64,000 nt of DNA from Onchidella celtica (GCA_963931925.1 OZ007581.1:20675447-20739446), one strand, 5' to 3'. Shown: positions 34,814 to 46,683, numbered from the stretch's first letter. A program made the numbers and translations. Notes: generated from the letters alone by a model not told the origin.

Positions 34814-35605
34814 GTAAATCATGATATCTTGAGTAAATTTAAAGTCAGTGTTTCGCTTCCCATATCATGAAACCGCACAGCTGTATTCACACAACTGCAG
34901 ATGATGAGAAAAATATTTGGTCAAACATTCTATTGAAACTTTTTTGTTGTTGTTTTGAAGTATATTTAATGGGTATTTAATGCAAGGCATACATGTTAAG
35001 TAAAATCGTTTTTCCTCTCCTGTAAACGTCAGTAAAATTTGAAAATATTAGTGTGGTTTCATGATGGGACCATCATCCTTTGAGTGGATCTGGCGAAATG
35101 AGGATTGAGGTGAAATTTTTATATCTCTTTACGTAATCAAAATAAAATGTTTCTAAAACAATTTCAAGCAAAATACTTAAACTAAATGCAGAAAATGGCA
35201 TAAGCAAATCTCAATTTCCATAGAAAACTTGCCCCAATTTGGAGGAATTTTCCCAGGAATTTGATCTTTCATCTAAAGTCCAATCTCGCCAAATCTGCTC
35301 ACGAATTATCACTGACCAAGCTTGTACTGCATGGTTAGGGAACTAGAATAAATGTTTTCCCAAATAAATAACTCGTTTAAATCATTTCATTAAGATCCTT
35401 TACAATTAAAATCCTCCGATTTTACTCAGTACATTCAGTCACCTTCGAATGAAAATTTGCGTCAAAACAAAGGGAATGTCTTGCAAAGCTTTAAAGTCTG
35501 TGAGAAGCAGTAAAATATTTATTAATTTATCCATTTATTCACTGACTATTCTTTTGTTTGTCGTTATTTGCTAATTTTTTTATTTATTTTTTTTTGCACC
35601 TACAG
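34814..35605. other. Intron of the 7TM receptor gene
   Basis: AT-rich, no recognised feature. The acceptor at 35604-35605 follows a strong T-rich tract. Confidence 0.5.
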
Positions 35606-37409
35606 TTTGTAGAAATTCTGAAAAAAGAGTTTCTGGACAGAAGTTTTGGAACAAAACAAAAGTATGTTACAGTTGACAGATTCATGGTTTAGATAGAGAA
35701 ACTGAACTTGTGCCCAAAGCAACGATTAGCTTCCAAATGTGGACCAACTTCTCATTTAGTAACATCGTGATTCCGCATGAAATTGAAACCCATTTCTTGT
35801 CCTACCAAGGGTTGACATGGACTATCGAAGTGAGAAATGCTGTGAAATTGGAGATTATCTCCAGTTTTATCCAGCCGTCCCAGGAGTCTGGGGGACCTCC
35901 GATTGGACCAAGTGGTATAGCTGTGTTGAGCAGAATCAGTAGCCGGTGTAATAGCCGGTAGTATATTGTAAACGCACCAGAAATTATCGATAAAATGTCG
36001 AAAGACACATATGTAGATGATGTCGACGCCATAGACATATTTGGATTAGGACTTGTGGTGACGTCATACGTGTGTTTAGGATTATCAGCACTTACTTTGT
36101 TTCTGACATTTTTCACCTACTGTATCTTTCCTCCATTGAGAACATTACCTGGCAAAAGTACCATGGGACTTGTGTTGACATTATTGCTGGCCATAATTCT
36201 GTTTCTCATTGGCGGAATATCCACTGACCAGACAGTTGTCTGTCAAATACTGGGCGTGGTCACCCATTTTTTCCTGATGTCTTCTTTCACCTGGATGGTC
36301 ATCTGTAGCGCCCACATGTATAACGTGTTTTCTTCAATAATGAAACACCAATCAGATGAAGAAGGCCCCACCTTGAGGTTTATGATCTATTTTATTATCA
36401 GCATCGTCATTCCCTCGGTTATCGTGACAGCAACAATAATTGCCAACTATCTTTCAAGCCAAAATTTAGACACAGACAAACGACGCAACCGAGACTTTAC
36501 CAACAAAGGCGGACTCAGCGTCCCTAGCAACTGCAAGTCACCTGGCACATAGATTGGCTACGGAATGGGCATCTGTTACTTATCCAACAATGAGAGTCTT
36601 CTTTATGCCGGGGCAATTCCCATCATTCTTCTGTGTACTATCACCCTCATCCTGTTTGTCATGACTGTGTTTGCCCTCAGGAAAATGACAGCACAGCAAA
36701 AGCTTATCAGAAAAAATGTTCAGAATCGCCTTCTGGTCTATATAAAACTGTCCACTCTCACAGGTTAGTGGAGATATTGTGTGGCTACATCAAACATATA
36801 ATATTCGAAACATCAGAACTGCCAAGTATCCGTTCACATTTATTTTTCAGAAGTTCTTCTCTGTATGTACACGGCGTTGTTTTTTGTGTTGTGTTTTTTT
36901 GTGAATGAAAATGTCTCAGTAGTTTAAATGTGACTCCATTTTATGGAAAAAGTCAGGTTGAGTAGATGGACCACAAAACTTTAATGTTGATTGCTAATTA
37001 AACACTACTAAATCAGTTTGCCTGTGTAAAGTATTCACTTCTCTCGTAAGAAATTTTACTGTCTGTTCTTCGGGAATTAACTGGCTCCCTTGCACAACCA
37101 CAGCCTTTGTTTCCTCTCCAGTCGTGTGGTACATATTCTTGGTCTTGTGTGGTCTACAGGTGAAAAATGTTAGGCACAGGATACACGTGTGTAATGTGTG
37201 AATACTAAGCTATCTTAGAATTTTTTAAAAATCTTTTTGTTATGAAATTGTATGCTAAAACAATGCAGTATATCTGATGCGGTCTGAAATGGTTTTGAGA
37301 ATGTGCCTAGACATCTGAGTTCACTTTTTTAGTAGTTTATCATCTTAAATTTTCGATGTGTAATACTACTAGCCTCGTAGTAAAATGTTGCAGAAATAAT
37401 TTTTCAGGG

Positions 37410-37645
37410 TAATAGACAGACAGACAGGCAGAGAGACAGACAGACAGGCGGACGGACGGACGGACGAAAGGACGGATGGATGGATGAATGGACGGATGGA
37501 CAGATAGATACTTGTGGATGGTTAAGTAGGTAGGTAGGTAGGTGTGTAGTGGGTATGTACACACAGGGACTATTCAGGAAGGTAGGTAGGCAGGTAGGTA
37601 AGTACGTAGGTAAGGAGAGAGGGTTGTATTTAGGTAGGTAGGTTA
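37410..37645. repeat. GACA/GACG/GATG/GGTA tetranucleotide array
   Basis: A compound array of (GACA)n, (GACG)n, (GATG)n and (GGTA)n types inside the last receptor intron. The minus-strand open frame here is a repeat artefact. Confidence 0.9.
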
Positions 37646-37877
37646 TCAGTTAATTTTATTCTGTTGTTGTTGTTTTTTTTCACTTTCCACAGGGCCTCTA
37701 CGTCTTTGTCTCGTTTGTGCTAAACAAGCGAGTGTTGAAAATGTATACTGACATCTTGAAAACCCAGAATTCGTCCACACAATGCAATGCGTTACATCAT
37801 CAGGAAAGAAAACAACACGACAAACTGCATCGCACGAGAGGCGTACATGCTGATACGATCTACCGAATCACTACTTA

Positions 37878-37883
37878 AATAAA
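37878..37883 (+). terminator. AATAAA overlapping the receptor stop codon
   Basis: AATAAA starts at the last base of the TAA stop (37876-37878). It is a candidate polyadenylation signal for a transcript with almost no 3' UTR; a later signal may be used instead. Confidence 0.4.
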
Positions 37884-39170
37884 AGGAGACGTTACATCCA
37901 CTTCATAGGAAAATCAAGAAAGAGTGGGAAGTGGTGTCCGACATCTCTGAGAACATGTTTTGTAGGAAAAGTTTATTGTGCTTCACCAGCGGATACACAA
38001 AATATAGGCCTAATACTAGTTTGTACTTCAGAAAAAAATTCCTTGCCAAAAGATCAGAGAGCCAGGCTAACCTGTAATAGAGCTTGTTACTTAACATGAA
38101 CAAAGTCAGTTTACCATCATCATTGCCAATCTCAGATCATTTTGAGAGCTTGTAATTATAAATATAGATTTTTTTAATGTCGTGTTGTTCATAATTACTG
38201 TCACTTATGATGCAACTTTATCTCTGTTTCCGTAATCATTTTAAACGAGTTTACTGCCGTTAGAACTTGGATGAAAGGAACTTTAGGAGGAACACACTTC
38301 ATCCATAAGCATCAAAATCATCAATAGAATCTCAGAATGAGCCCAGAAAGAGAACTCAGAATGAGCCCAGAAAGATAACACAAAATGAGTGAATGAATGT
38401 GTTTTTCATTTGGAGAAAAGATAAACAGAAGGAAACACTTCAGTTACATCCAAATAAGAGGCACAGTGGGCCTTTACTAAGAAGGCTATACTCAGCAGTA
38501 CCTGCTTCACCAAAATGCTCTTCAAATCTGACTCATCAAACCCTGTACTCTAAGGGTGGTTAAACGCTTTCCGGCTTCAAGCTGTCAAGCTGTAGCAACC
38601 CAGGAGTAAACCAGACAGAGTCTTTGAGAAAGAGAGTGGTGAAGAACCGTGGAGGAGATCGGAGAAATATAGTTCTGTTCACACAGCAACTGAATATACC
38701 TTGTTCTACTTCAGGAGATAGTTTCAAAAATTGTTGCAGTTTTTTTCAGTTTTAGTTTGTAGCCTTACAAAAGTCTTTAGCGCTGGAGCTGTGAACTTAA
38801 ATTTACGTGTTTGTTGTTGTTGTTGTTTTCTGAAGGGGGGGGGGGGTTGTTGCTATGGCGGGGTTGTGCAAAATACAAAATTGCGGTTTAATTTTATATC
38901 AAACCCTTCAACGTTTGATTGTATCGCTTCCGTATTATTTTTACAGGAGCCTTTGCTGCATACAGCTTTTTTCTTTTTCCCACATTTTGACTTTGCTTCA
39001 AGGCTTGCTGTGACCCTATCGATTTTATGTGTTGTTGCTTTTTTTTTTCACAATAATTTACAAACTTCTACTATGTAACAGCTTTTTTTTTAATTGTACG
39101 AACAAGAAGATGACCGAAGGTGTTCTCTCTATGATTGTACAAAGTGAGAAGGACCAGCCTTTAGTTGCCA
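37884..39170. other. Intergenic DNA
   Basis: No gene recognised. AACTCAGAATGAGCCCAGAA is repeated in tandem at about 38330-38370. A poly-G tract and T-rich tracts lie at 38835-39090. Confidence 0.5.
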
Positions 39171-41622
39171 CACTTTAGATGTGACCGTTCAGAGGCTTCT
39201 TGATGGAGTAACACTGTGCGTTACTCAGATAACTATTAAGCATAAAATGTCCCCACAGCCGTCCTCGTGCATGAGCACACTGGGCCCCACGCATGCAAAA
39301 TAATGTATGAGGTCGCAGCCTATTGTTTTGCCCAGGGGCCAACAATGATGTTAATGAAATGGGGTGAACCATTACAGGGCTGAGAACATAGCTCATTGTA
39401 GTGAAAGGGAGATAAACCCTTATTTTGATCAGCTGGACCACTAGACGTGGTCAAGGGGAAGTAACCACACAGAAACCATAGATAATCTCCCCTTATTGTT
39501 TGTCACGCACTGAGATGAGTCATGCAAGTGTTGAGTAACATTGCCAACTGATGTACTCACTGCGCCAATTTTAAATCATAGTCTTGGCGTGGTCTGTATT
39601 GTCCAGGATTGGTCAATTTAAGTGACCATCCCTGGTGCCAGAAGTAGAACCTTGTTATGTATCACTACATTGTAAGTTTTGGTTAGTTTTTATCTTGTTA
39701 AGTAATATTTCCTTAAGATAGTGTATTTGGAACATACACGAGCAAGATGGTGGTCTTTAAAAATGTTTTTATTTGTTTTAATGTTTTATTAGAATTTGCA
39801 CTTAGTGAACTGTAAGGAGTGAATGGGTTGCGCGTGTTTGGGTGACGCTAGGTGATAGCGTGGGTCAGTCAGTTCCACCCAAGTCTTCAAGACAGCAGGA
39901 CGTGTCATTGTGTCCAGACTAACATAAAAGTAAAAGAAGTTGTATAATTTATATTTCAAGATTTGTGAAGTGCCAGCTCTGATGATGTAGTTCAAGTGTG
40001 AATTCATTGGTTAGTTCACGTAAGTTGTACCCATTATTTTAGTTCTGGTATTTAATAATATTTAGATGATGTGAAATAATAATGATTGGATTATACTTGG
40101 AGGTTTGATGAACTTTGTTCAGCTTGGTTAGGCAATCAGGCTAGCAGCTAACAATCTATGGTAAAGTTTATCTTGCTAAGTTCTATCTTAGTATAGATCT
40201 ATCAGTATCCTGCAGAGAGAGAGTGTAAGGTTGTTCTAGAATGCTATCAACGCTAGCGCGCATGATTAGTTCATGTAATTAAATGGAAACATTTAACTGT
40301 AATTTGTGACGGACTGATTTTATGTGAAGTGCTAACAAATAGTACTACTGGAGGGTGTGGTCTAAGTCCCGCTACTTGGATCAGAGATAGACAGATCTAG
40401 ATCGTTATTCTTAATCTGCAGTTGGTGCCATTTAGGCTCAACGTGGCCTTCTTAGGGACAGACGTCACAGAGAGAGAGAGAGAGAGTAACGGGCAAGAAT
40501 TATAACCAAGCTATTTCTTTACTTTAACTTGTTCTTCCGTGGGTTGCAAGGTTGTTGTTGGATGATTATCTCTAGGTTCCTTTAAATCAGCAGTGTGACT
40601 ATGATGTATGTGTAGATTTGTCTTGTGTGCCTTTTCGTTACCTTTATTGATGCCGTATTCATTATGGACTTTATGATAATGAGTAGACCAGTTAAGATGA
40701 AGAGAGAGGTGTTGGAGTTGCAGAGCACGCGCGTGAGCCGTGAGTAGGTCACAGCAGACGCTAGCAGGCATGATCACATGACTTTTGGTCAAGCGAGTCA
40801 AATCAAGACCGGGGTTGGTTAGCTAATAGCTTCCGGAAACGGAAGCTTGACCCAAACAACAATAACAATCCTGGCTGACTGTTTACAGTGGCTACCACAC
40901 TTAAACAGCATTTGGGATCTCAGATATCGGCATTATACTAAAGGATGATGATTATTTACTTTAATTTCTTAATTTATTATATGTTTATTATTGAATTAGT
41001 ATGTTCGCTACATAGGTGTTAAGTTGATTTTCTTCAATTTGTACTGGTTAGGTCGGACTTAGAAACTTTTGAGGGTCGAACCTTGAACTTTGGTTGTTGA
41101 TAAGATGAATCATGAAGGGAAAGGCCTATGCTAGGTGTATAGGTGCATTGTCTATGCATCAGGTGTCATATTTTTATGGCATCCTTTGTAGGTGCTCATT
41201 GTCTGTTCTTTTGACACACTGACAGATGTAATTGGACTCTGTTGTAATGAAGAGATCAGATGCATTGACTTTAAACTCAATCATAGGGGTTATGGGTGTT
41301 GCTTGCCCAGTAGACCTATGATATATATGTCATCATTATTATGATATTATCTTGTTGCATTATGTAATTAGTTCACTGAATATGTGGGAATGTTTTAGGT
41401 ATATCAGTATTGTTGGAGGTAATACAAGTGGGTTGACTTGACTGTTCAGTCTTGTAGTTGTACCATGTAGTTGGGTTTGGCCTTATGCCATGATTATCAT
41501 ATCACTTGTAGTGGGAGACTATAACTTGCTATTGTTGGTTGAGACTTAGGTGTTGACTTATCATGTGGGTTGGTCCACCTAGAGATACTTCTATGGCTTT
41601 ATGAGTAAGGAGTTTGGTATTA
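39171..41622. other. Gene-free block, possible old retroelement debris
   Basis: About 2.5 kb with no convincing ORF. CAAGGGGAAGTAACC and GATAATCTCCCCTTATTG at 39451-39500 form a short imperfect inverted repeat; this motif type is common in molluscan intergenic DNA. GAGAGAGAGAGAGAG lies at 40471-40487. No boundaries could be placed. Confidence 0.4.
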
Positions 41623-42352
41623 CAGTGCACTCTCCCGATAACGACATGGCTCGGGACCAGAGGTGCATGTCGTTATCGGGAACATGTCGTTATTCGGAGA
41701 TTTTCAAGATGGCGGAAAAAGGGGTGTGGTTAGACCCTTAGAATGTAACGTACCAACCATAGTGGGTGATCAGTGATCGGACTTTCCAAACATGTAAAAT
41801 ACACGAAGAATTTGCAGCTTGGCATCTATTGTCAATGTCAGTATCTTTCTTTTTTTAACAGCAGCTGTCGACATCTTGGGGTGCGTTATTGTTCTCGGGT
41901 GAATACAATCGATTCAGCGGTCAGCGATGTGATGACTGACTCATTTAATGCGCGTCACCCTTTTTGTTCCGACGACAATAGACACAGGTGTGTTTTCATT
42001 GGCCGATAACAAAGCGATCTCATTGGCCGATAACAAAGCGATCTCATTGGCTATGAGGTGCCTCTGGTAGGACATTTCATTGGTCGGAAAAGAAGTGTTT
42101 TTATTGGCTCAGAAGATGAAATGAAACTGACCGGAAACAATATTTTAGCTATTTTTATTTTTGTATCTAGCAAAGTGACAGCCGATTATTGCTAACTCAA
42201 TGTCGTTATCCGGAGAGTGGTCTAAAAAGTATGTCGCTATTTAGAGAGTTTTATTACTAATAACATATAGTAAAAAAATCGGGACCGGGGGTCAATGTCG
42301 TTATCGGGAGAATGTCGTTATTCGGAGATGTCGTAATCGGGAGAGTGCACTG
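41623..42352. mobile_element. Non-autonomous pogo/Tigger-like element with TA duplication
   Basis: The ends CAGTGCACTCTCCCGATAAC and the reverse complement of the right end, CAGTGCACTCTCCCGATTAC, match at 19 of 20 positions; TA flanks both sides (41621-41622 and 42353-42354). CAGT...-starting ends with CGATAACGACA-type sequence and a TA target fit the pogo/Tigger branch of Tc1/mariner. Subterminal copies of TGTCGTTATCGGGA and TGTCGTTATTCGGAGA lie near both ends. The interior has two direct copies of CATTGGCCGATAACAAAGCG near 41999-42046. No transposase frame remains. Confidence 0.8.
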
Positions 42353-42354
42353 TA

Positions 42355-43350
42355 TATCCAGAGGATAGGAAAGGGATAAGTTTGGCTCTGAGTTGAGATA
42401 AGTCTGTGGCAGTATGGACTAGGGTGTTGTGTAATATTAATAATCTAGCATGTGCGGAATTGAGCTGGGTTGGCTAATGGGGCCTAAGTTAATTAATTTT
42501 GACTTAATGAGTAGATCCAGTTGGCTACTGCTATCCTCTGCTAATTATGATGGTAATTGTTAATTAAGGGATACTACGTTGTGCGTGGGTGGGCTAAGTA
42601 AGTAGACGGGATTGTCTTTTATTGAGCCATCTAGCACGGGCAGTTCTGTTGTATGAGTGTGTAGACTCAGCAGACTGTATTTTATTTTAGTTAGTTTAAC
42701 TCCAGCTCATTCCATAACTAGGATAGATTTGATGCGTACAGGGTGCGCGGCGTACGGGGTGCGCGTATACACATGTAAGGCTTAATGTTATCTTGTCTGG
42801 AATCAAATTAAGTTTTCTTCCTGATCTAGATAATGGCCGTTGTTATAATATAAGAATTATAACGTGTGGGATAGTCCTATGTCAGCCTGTAGTTAAGCCA
42901 AGGGAAGTAAACATGTTACTTGGTAGGCTTGAATCTTATACTCGAGTTATCTCCCCTGGAGTGCTCACAAAGTAAGTTATACGTTACTGTTTGACAGACA
43001 TACTTGACCTTCCCCATATTATTTAGTTTACAATGTGAATATGATTATTATTAACTTTTATGTTTTCTGGTCATGCATTCTCTTGTTTTAGCATGATGTA
43101 ATGATTAACTGATGAGACGTGCTGTTAATTCCTGTTTATTTTTGGTTCTTCTTCGCGCGCCTATCGGTTGGGTTTAATGTACTGATGTCTTGTTTATTGT
43201 ATCGTTGGGTTTATTGTGGTTTATTGTGCTGTTTATTGTCTCGTGTTTATCGTAATGTCTTGTTTATTGTATTGCCCTGGTTTATTGTGGTTTATTGTAT
43301 TGTCATGTGTTTATTGTATTGTGTTTATTATTTGATTTGTTATTTTCTTT
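42355..43350. other. Gene-free block with TTTATTGT-type minisatellite
   Basis: No gene recognised. From about 43185 to 43335 the sequence is an irregular array of GTTTATTGTATTG-like units. This can account for the open frame found there. Confidence 0.55.
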
Positions 43351-43356
43351 TCCTTT

Positions 43357-43470
43357 TAATAAAATTGTTGTCCTCTCAAAACCTGATAGTTTTGTTTGTA
43401 TGTTTGACTGTGTAGAGAGCCCCGCTCGTCCCCCCTGTGTTACATTATTTGGTGTCAGATGAGTTAGCCA
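43357..43470 (+). mobile_element. Possible end of an LTR with primer-binding-site-like sequence
   Basis: AATAAA at about 43358 is followed some 80 bp later by TGTGTTACA ending at 43444, then TTATT and TGGTGTCAGATGA (43450-43462). TGGTGTCAGA resembles a tRNA-Leu primer-binding site used by some invertebrate Gypsy-like elements. CCTGTGTTACATTA recurs at about 43509-43522. No coding internal region and no second LTR were found, so at most this is a fossil fragment. Confidence 0.3.
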
Positions 43471-43974
43471 TAGATAGAGGGAACCGCTCGGTTTACCCGT
43501 CCCGTAGCCTGTGTTACATTAAGACGGCCCTGCATGTACCACTAAAGAGGACCAGTATCAGCTCCTCGGACATTCACAGCTTTCAGGGCGTAATAATGAG
43601 CCAGCACAAGTATAAATTATGCAGAATAACAATGGTTAGGACATAAAGAGTACTCAGATAAAATTCTTAAGTATTTCGTGGGGCAGTTTTCTCTGAATGA
43701 GACTTCTTGGCTACAGTATACTTGATTAGTTTGATGAAACCCCTTGATGTTATCAGCTGGTAAGCTCGTTGTTTACTGCAGTATGATAATAGAACACAGT
43801 TTAATTTCTAAACACCGGCTTTGTATGACGAATTTATTGAACTGTTTTATGTAGTGTCGAGGTGAGACTGCAAAACAGAGATATTATGTGTCAGGAGTAC
43901 TTTTTGATTGCTTTTCACAGGAACTGAAATCTGACACTATGAAAATAACCAAGGCATACCAACCATGTTACTGA

Positions 43975-44195
43975 CAGGAGCTTTTCTCGGATATGTACGA
44001 AAAGCTCGGAGGGTCCATGTGCACGTTGCGCACGTTAAGGATACCCTGGCAGTGGAAAGACCAGAAGAGCAGGCCGAACAAGGCCCCGTTCCCAGCAAAA
44101 TTCTAAAAACACACAGAAACAAGAACAAGAAAAATAAAAACAAGAAAAGTGTGGTGTAAATGCCAAGAGCAGCGAACATGCTAAAATAAAGATCT
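43975..44195 (+). mobile_element. SINE family D, copy 1 (5'-truncated)
   Basis: Contains TTCTCGGATATGTACGAAAA, CCATGTGCACGTTGCGCACG, AAGAGCAGGCCGAACAAGGC, an A-rich stretch with AGAACAAGAA repeats, GGTGTAAATGCCAAGAGCAG and the tail CTAAAATAAAGATC. It matches 45350-45624 and 48937-49185. The core GTGCACGTTGCGCACGTTAA recalls the conserved core of marine-invertebrate SINEs (Meta/MESC type), but the assignment is from memory. Confidence 0.7.
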
Positions 44196-44822
44196 AAACA
44201 CACACGTTTTTGTTGTTGTATTTTTTTCGTAAAGTGGATGTAAAGTAATAAGAACCGAATGTGTGGTCAAGACATTCTGCAAAACTGTGTAAGAAAAATG
44301 TTCTAATCCAAATCGTCCCCCAACCCACTCTTGTCTTCTCCCCCCCCCCCCCCCTTTAATCTTCCCTTTTTGTGGTTTTCGCCCCCCCCCCCCCCCATAT
44401 CACACCTTTTCCTTCGCTTTTGGCACACCTGGAATTCAAAATCGCCCCGTGTGAGAACCACCGTGCTAGGTGAAATAGTAAATCCATTGATTTTTGTGTT
44501 GAGTTTTTTGCTTTTTTTTTTTTACTCTACCTGCACAAGAACTGCTGGAGAGCATGTTAAATCTAAAGTAATACTTAGGGGACCGGCGAAAGGTCGCGGT
44601 TGTATTCTGTTGATATGAAAGTAAAACATGTGGAATGTTCCTGATGTGGCATTGGTACCCAACCAGAAATTCAGGGTCTATAATTGTCGACCTAAATAAA
44701 AGCGCTGTAAACAGGCCACAGGGATAAGATTGAAGCTCATGGTCTGTGTTTGGCTAGACTTGCGGTATTACTCGCTTGGATCAAACAATCCATAGTAAAT
44801 TGAATCACCATTGTGGTCTCAG

Positions 44823-45135
44823 TCGCTAATGTTGTCTTTGTCGTTGTTGTTCCTCTTGTCGTTGCTGTTGCTGTTGTCGATGCTGTTGTTGTTGCCGTTG
44901 CTTCTGTTTTTGATCCCGTTGATGGATGCTTTTGTTAATGCTATTGTTGCTGTCGCCGCTGTGGTTGTGGTTGTTGTTATTGCCGTTGATTTTGTTGTTA
45001 TTATTATTGTTGTTGTTTATCTAGGTTGTTGTTGCTGCCAATGCCGTGTCTGTTGTCCAGATTGTTGTGCTTTTTGTTGTTGTTGCTGTTGTTTTTCTAT
45101 TGTTGTTGCTGCTTTTGTTGTTGCTGTTGCTGTTC
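44823..45135. repeat. Imperfect GTT/GCT/GTC triplet array
   Basis: About 310 bp of degenerate (GTT)n with GCT, GTC and GAT variants. The long open frames on both strands are artefacts. Confidence 0.9.
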
Positions 45136-45331
45136 TTGAAAGAATGAAACTGGATGGAGACAGAGCACAAAATAAACACAAAAAATAATACAAAAATATA
45201 AAATCGTGTTGGTCATGTACACATGTAATGTATGGCCCATCTCCCCCCCCCCCCCCACACACACACACCACCACCACCACAGCCTCCGTCCACTCTTTAA
45301 TCATTTTCCCCACCAGCAGTACAGAGAAGGA

Positions 45332-45642
45332 CAGTTGTAGGTTTCGGTAGGATCGAGTACCTAGTCTTCTCGGATAAGGACGAAAAAATTCGGAGGGCCC
45401 GTGTGCACGTTGCGCACGTTAAAGATACCTTGGCAGTTGGAAATCGTAAAGAGCAGGCCGAAAGGCCGCTGCCCGGGCAAAATTGAAATTAATAGATTAA
45501 AATTTATCTATATCATCTCCCCCCCCCCCCCCCCCCCCCCCCGCCAGAACAAGAAATAATAAAACAAGTAAAGTGAGGTGTAAATGCCAAGGGCAGCGAA
45601 CCTCCTAAAATAAAGACCTCAAATCAGTTGTAGGTTTCGGTA
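45332..45642 (+). mobile_element. SINE family D, copy 2, with 18-bp target duplication
   Basis: CAGTTGTAGGTTTCGGTA occurs at 45332-45349 and 45625-45642, directly flanking a 275-bp unit that begins GGATCGAGTACCTAGTCTTC and ends AATAAAGACCTCAAAT. The perfect 18-bp duplication shows LINE-type retroposition. The tRNA-like head seen at 48767-48845 is absent, so this copy is 5'-truncated. A C(22) tract lies inside it. Confidence 0.85.
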
Positions 45643-46110
45643 AAGCGCTGTGGGCTACGACCCCACCAAGCTCAGTTCAGTGTGATTGATAGGACTTGAT
45701 ACCTGACATCGGAGTCAGGATTACTTACGTGCAGATGCTGAATGTAACAGAAGTTTGGCTGGTAAATTCTGTATTATTTACATGAAGAACAGAAAAAACA
45801 TTGAGTTGTGTTTACTGTTCTGCTATAGTTTACCATATAATGTAAAACATTCCTAAATTGACTAACGGTGTCTTCACTGTTTGTAAATCTACTCAAATAA
45901 AGTTACATTGGTTTTGGTTCGAATGTGGCTGTTGTATTCAAGAAATGATTACGGTGTGTTATTTCCTGTTCTCTTCAGATAAGGATAGTAACCATCAGTT
46001 TTATACTACTGGGGTGACTCAGGTAAGTTTCTGCTAGCCTCATGCTGAATTGGCTCGTTATTACACTGTAGGCCTATAGAGATAGAAGAGATATAGACCA
46101 GTGTTCCTAT
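45643..46110. other. Intergenic DNA
   Basis: No gene recognised. 45760-45870 has weak similarity to family B MITEs (TGTGTTTACTGTTCTGCTAT, AATGTAAAACATT). Confidence 0.4.
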
Positions 46111-46111
46111 T

Positions 46112-46312
46112 CTTCGACAGATGAATGGATAGATGGATGGACGGATGGATGAATGGATAGATGGATGAAAGGACGAATGGATGGATGGATGGATAGATAG
46201 ATGGGTAGACAATGGATGGATGGTTAGATGGATGGATGGGTGGATAGATGGATGGATAGATGGCTGGATGGATGGGCGAATGGATTGATAGATGGATGGA
46301 TTGGCAAAAGAA
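46112..46312. repeat. (GATG)n tetranucleotide array
   Basis: Imperfect (GGAT)n with AGAT and GAAT variants over about 200 bp. Open frames on the minus strand are artefacts. Confidence 0.95.
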
Positions 46313-46427
46313 TGAGGACTGATACAATCAAAGTGCTTAGTAACTTCTCTGTAAGAAGGAAGGAAGAACAGCAGGAACATTAAATATCAGCTGGTGAGAT
46401 CAACACAAAAATCACTTTAACATAATT

Positions 46428-46462
46428 ATCTCTCTCTCTCTCTCTCTCTCTCGCTCTTTCTC

Positions 46463-46506
<44 letters not shown>

Positions 46507-46586
46507 CCTATCTACCTATCTATCTATCAATCTGTCTGTCTGTCTGTCTGTTTATCTGTCTGTCTGTCTATCTCTCTGCCTGTGTG

Positions 46587-46682
<96 letters not shown>

Positions 46683-46683
46683 A
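46428..46683. repeat. (CT)n, (CTAT)n and (CTGT)n array
   Basis: About 255 bp of alternating tetranucleotide blocks. Confidence 0.95.

Larger units (their letters stand above)
31389..37878 (+). pseudogene. Somatomedin-B / 7TM (secretin- or Methuselah-like) receptor, damaged
   Basis: Exons: 31389-31768, 32390-33159, 34628-34813, 35606-36763, 37074-37159, 37693-37878. Exon 1 has a signal peptide (VVVLVLTSLSSFNTCQGQAQ) and a somatomedin-B-like knot (CGGCEHCFCDEACETYKDCC). Exons 2-3 are Cys-rich ectodomain; exon 4 carries helices 1-5 (FGLGLVVTSYVCLGLSALTL ... ESLLYAGAIPIILLC); exons 5-6 carry helices 6-7 (VVWYIFLVLCGLQ, GLYVFVSFVLNKRVLKMY) and a short tail ending in TAA. Lesions: a frameshift in the T-run at 31741-31746, another between 35676 and 35691, TAG at 35959-35961, TAG at 36550-36552 (where TW-IGYG would be expected) and GG instead of AG at the acceptor 37072-37073. 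Such receptors bind extracellular ligands and signal through G proteins; the ligand is unknown. The domains are otherwise well preserved, so loss is recent, or assembly errors contribute. Confidence 0.75.

Noticed and set aside
35959-36552. In-frame TAG codons of the 7TM receptor rescued by A-to-I editing to UGG
   Set aside because: Editing could turn UAG into UGG and molluscs edit RNA, but the frameshifts and lost acceptor in the same gene are not explained. Decay or assembly error is simpler.
39630-39665. CTGGTGCCAGAAGTAGAACC as an LTR-element primer site
   Set aside because: No matching LTR end or second LTR could be found on either side.
44811-45313. Valine/leucine-rich and glutamine-rich open frames as proteins
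   Set aside because: They are translations of a GTT/GCT triplet array.
46006-46380. Open frames rich in HPSIHPSI
   Set aside because: Translation of the (GATG)n array. The same applies at 37340-37564 and 49358-49790.
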